64,000 bases of DNA from Nostoc sp. ATCC 53789. GTDB lineage: Bacteria; Cyanobacteriota; Cyanobacteriia; Cyanobacteriales; Nostocaceae. Of this stretch, positions 62,968-64,000 are shown piece by piece (positions within the stretch are counted from its first letter, which is position 1; each line of letters starts with the position of its first letter). The stretch covers positions 6,786,501 through 6,850,500 of the forward strand of contig NZ_CP046703.1 in assembly GCF_009873495.1 (NCBI RefSeq). The letters run 5' to 3'. The notes beneath the pieces are model-generated. The model saw only the letters and a list, made by a program, of their open reading frames with translations. It was not told the DNA's origin and searched no databases. A program made the position numbers and the translations under genes.

Positions 62968-64000
62968 CTAATGAGGTACAGCTAATTGTGCATCAGCTAC
63001 TTGGGCATTATCAGCAACGATTTGGCGGAATGAATCGCCTTCAATTGTTTCTTCTTCTATTAACAAATCTACTAAACGTTCCAAAACTATGCGGTTTTCT
63101 TCCAACAGTTCTTTTGCTTTGATATAAGAGTTGTTGACAATTTCACGCACCTGTGAATCAATTTTGGCGGCAATTTCTTCAGAATAGTCTGATTTATTCA
63201 TCCAGTCGCGTCCTAAAAATACCTCTCCACTCTGATTTTCCAAAGACAATGGGCCTAATTCTGACATCCCGAAGCGTGTCACCATTTGCCGCGCCATCCC
63301 TGTCACCTGTTGCAAGTCATTGCTTGCACCTGTGGTAACTTCTGGCTTGCCAAAAACGATTTCCTCGGCGGCGCGACCACCCAAAGTAGCAGTAATCCGC
63401 GATTTGAGTTGAGAACGGGAAACTAACCCCTGTTCTTCGTTAGGAGTAAACCAAGTTAATCCGAGTGCTTGTCCCCGTGGAATTAATGTAACTTTCTGCA
63501 CAGGGTCATGGTCTTTGAGCAATGTGCCTACCAAAGCGTGTCCAACTTCATGATAGGCAATCAAGCGTTTGCTCTTGCTGTCTACTAAAGCAGTACCTTC
63601 CATACCTGCAACCACTCTATCCACAGCAGCATCAATTTCTAAAATGGTGACAGCTTCTTTGCGTCTCCGAGCAGTCAGAATTGCCGCTTCGTTGAGTAAG
63701 TTGGCTAAGTCTGCGCCAGTAAATCCAGGAGTGCGACGAGCGATCGCTTCTAATGATACGCTAGGGTCAATTTTCTTATTCCGCGCGTGGACTTTCAAAA
63801 TTTCCAGTCGACCTTTGAGATCCGGCGCATCCACCATCACTTGTCTGTCAAAGCGTCCTGGTCTAAGCAGCGCTGCATCTAAGACATCTGGGCGGTTAGT
63901 GGCAGCAATAATAATAATACCTGTATTACCTTCAAAACCATCCATTTCGGTGAGCAGTTGATTGAGGGTTTGTTCGCGCTCATCGTTACCGCCACCGATA
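62968..64000 (-). CDS. ftsH: FtsH zinc metalloprotease, 3' part (5' end outside the window)
   Basis: The frame is open to the window edge; the first readable residues GGGNDEREQTLNQLLTEMDGF are in the AAA domain just after Walker B, so roughly the first 280 residues are missing. Visible are NRPDVLDAALLRPGRFDRQ (second region of homology) and the zinc motif HEVGH in AYHEVGHALVG, then the C-terminal protease domain ending AQVADAQLAVPH. It is a distinct paralogue from the ftsH at 43715: similar but clearly diverged. Cyanobacteria carry four FtsH proteins that form hetero-hexamers. Confidence 0.95.
   Translation of the reverse strand, partial: IGGGNDEREQTLNQLLTEMDGFEGNTGIIIIAATNRPDVLDAALLRPGRFDRQVMVDAPDLKGRLEILKVHARNKKIDPSVSLEAIARRTPGFTGADLANLLNEAAILTARRRKEAVTILEIDAAVDRVVAGMEGTALVDSKSKRLIAYHEVGHALVGTLLKDHDPVQKVTLIPRGQALGLTWFTPNEEQGLVSRSQLKSRITATLGGRAAEEIVFGKPEVTTGASNDLQQVTGMARQMVTRFGMSELGPLSLENQSGEVFLGRDWMNKSDYSEEIAAKIDSQVREIVNNSYIKAKELLEENRIVLERLVDLLIEEETIEGDSFRQIVADNAQVADAQLAVPH

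Overview
The window comes from the chromosome of a filamentous, heterocyst-forming cyanobacterium of the Nostoc/Anabaena type. The evidence is the very frequent HIP1 octamer (GCGATCGC), a Psb32-type thylakoid protein, a GUN4-domain kinase, a fraC-fraD-fraE operon (cell-cell septal junctions of filaments), an rnpB gene whose P12 helix carries an AT-rich tandem-repeat insertion, and many heptamer-type short tandem repeats between genes. No tRNA, rRNA, CRISPR array, complete transposase or prophage gene was seen.

Layout. 1-2106: 5' part of a large RTX calcium-binding protein gene (minus strand), followed by 1.45 kb without a gene. 3.5-13.6 kb: mixed housekeeping and orphan genes (type IA topoisomerase, membrane protein, phosphoribosyltransferase, GPH symporter, surE, psb32, DUF4346, FemAB/GNAT-like protein, RibD-C reductase). 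13.9-20.5 kb: a Cache histidine kinase, then a tight three-gene minus-strand operon led by a secreted TPR-trypsin protein. 20.6-31 kb: a 21-bp minisatellite, a MITE, a Gfo/Idh/MocA oxidoreductase, rnc beside rnpB, corA, CIRCE-controlled groEL, a WecA/MraY-like transferase and a tandem-duplicated cobalamin adenosyltransferase. 30.6-33.0 kb: fraCDE. 33.1-42.8 kb: pentapeptide-repeat protein, then a divergent two-partner secretion pair (TpsB; and a 1682-residue GT2 / TPS domain / CHAT protease fusion), followed by a Ser/Thr kinase with a GUN4 domain. 43.4-50.6 kb: DUF2949 protein, ftsH, MFS transporter, an E1-like/rhodanese plus JAMM sulfur-transfer pair, a VOC protein and a dienelactone hydrolase. 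51.0-60.7 kb: an organosulfur-type region (SsuA-like lipoprotein, GAF protein, ABC exporter, aldo/keto reductase, TauE/SafE permease, esterase, amidohydrolase, DszA/NtaA-type flavin monooxygenase). 61.4-64 kb: DUF928 protein and the 3' part of a second ftsH.

Points that stand out: (a) the GT2-TPS-CHAT fusion, with a signal-like segment in the middle of the protein and its partner TpsB divergently beside it; (b) an almost identical 33-nt, 10-residue C-terminal tail on two unrelated enzymes of the organosulfur region (amidohydrolase and flavin monooxygenase); (c) two copies of a CTAGTAGT-bounded repeat whose terminal hairpin is conserved in structure but not in stem sequence; (d) intergenic repeats that have entered functional sequence: the fraE start codon, rnpB P12, and an in-frame insert in the Gfo/Idh/MocA protein.

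Functions are assigned from motifs and family resemblance read by eye; no database search was run.
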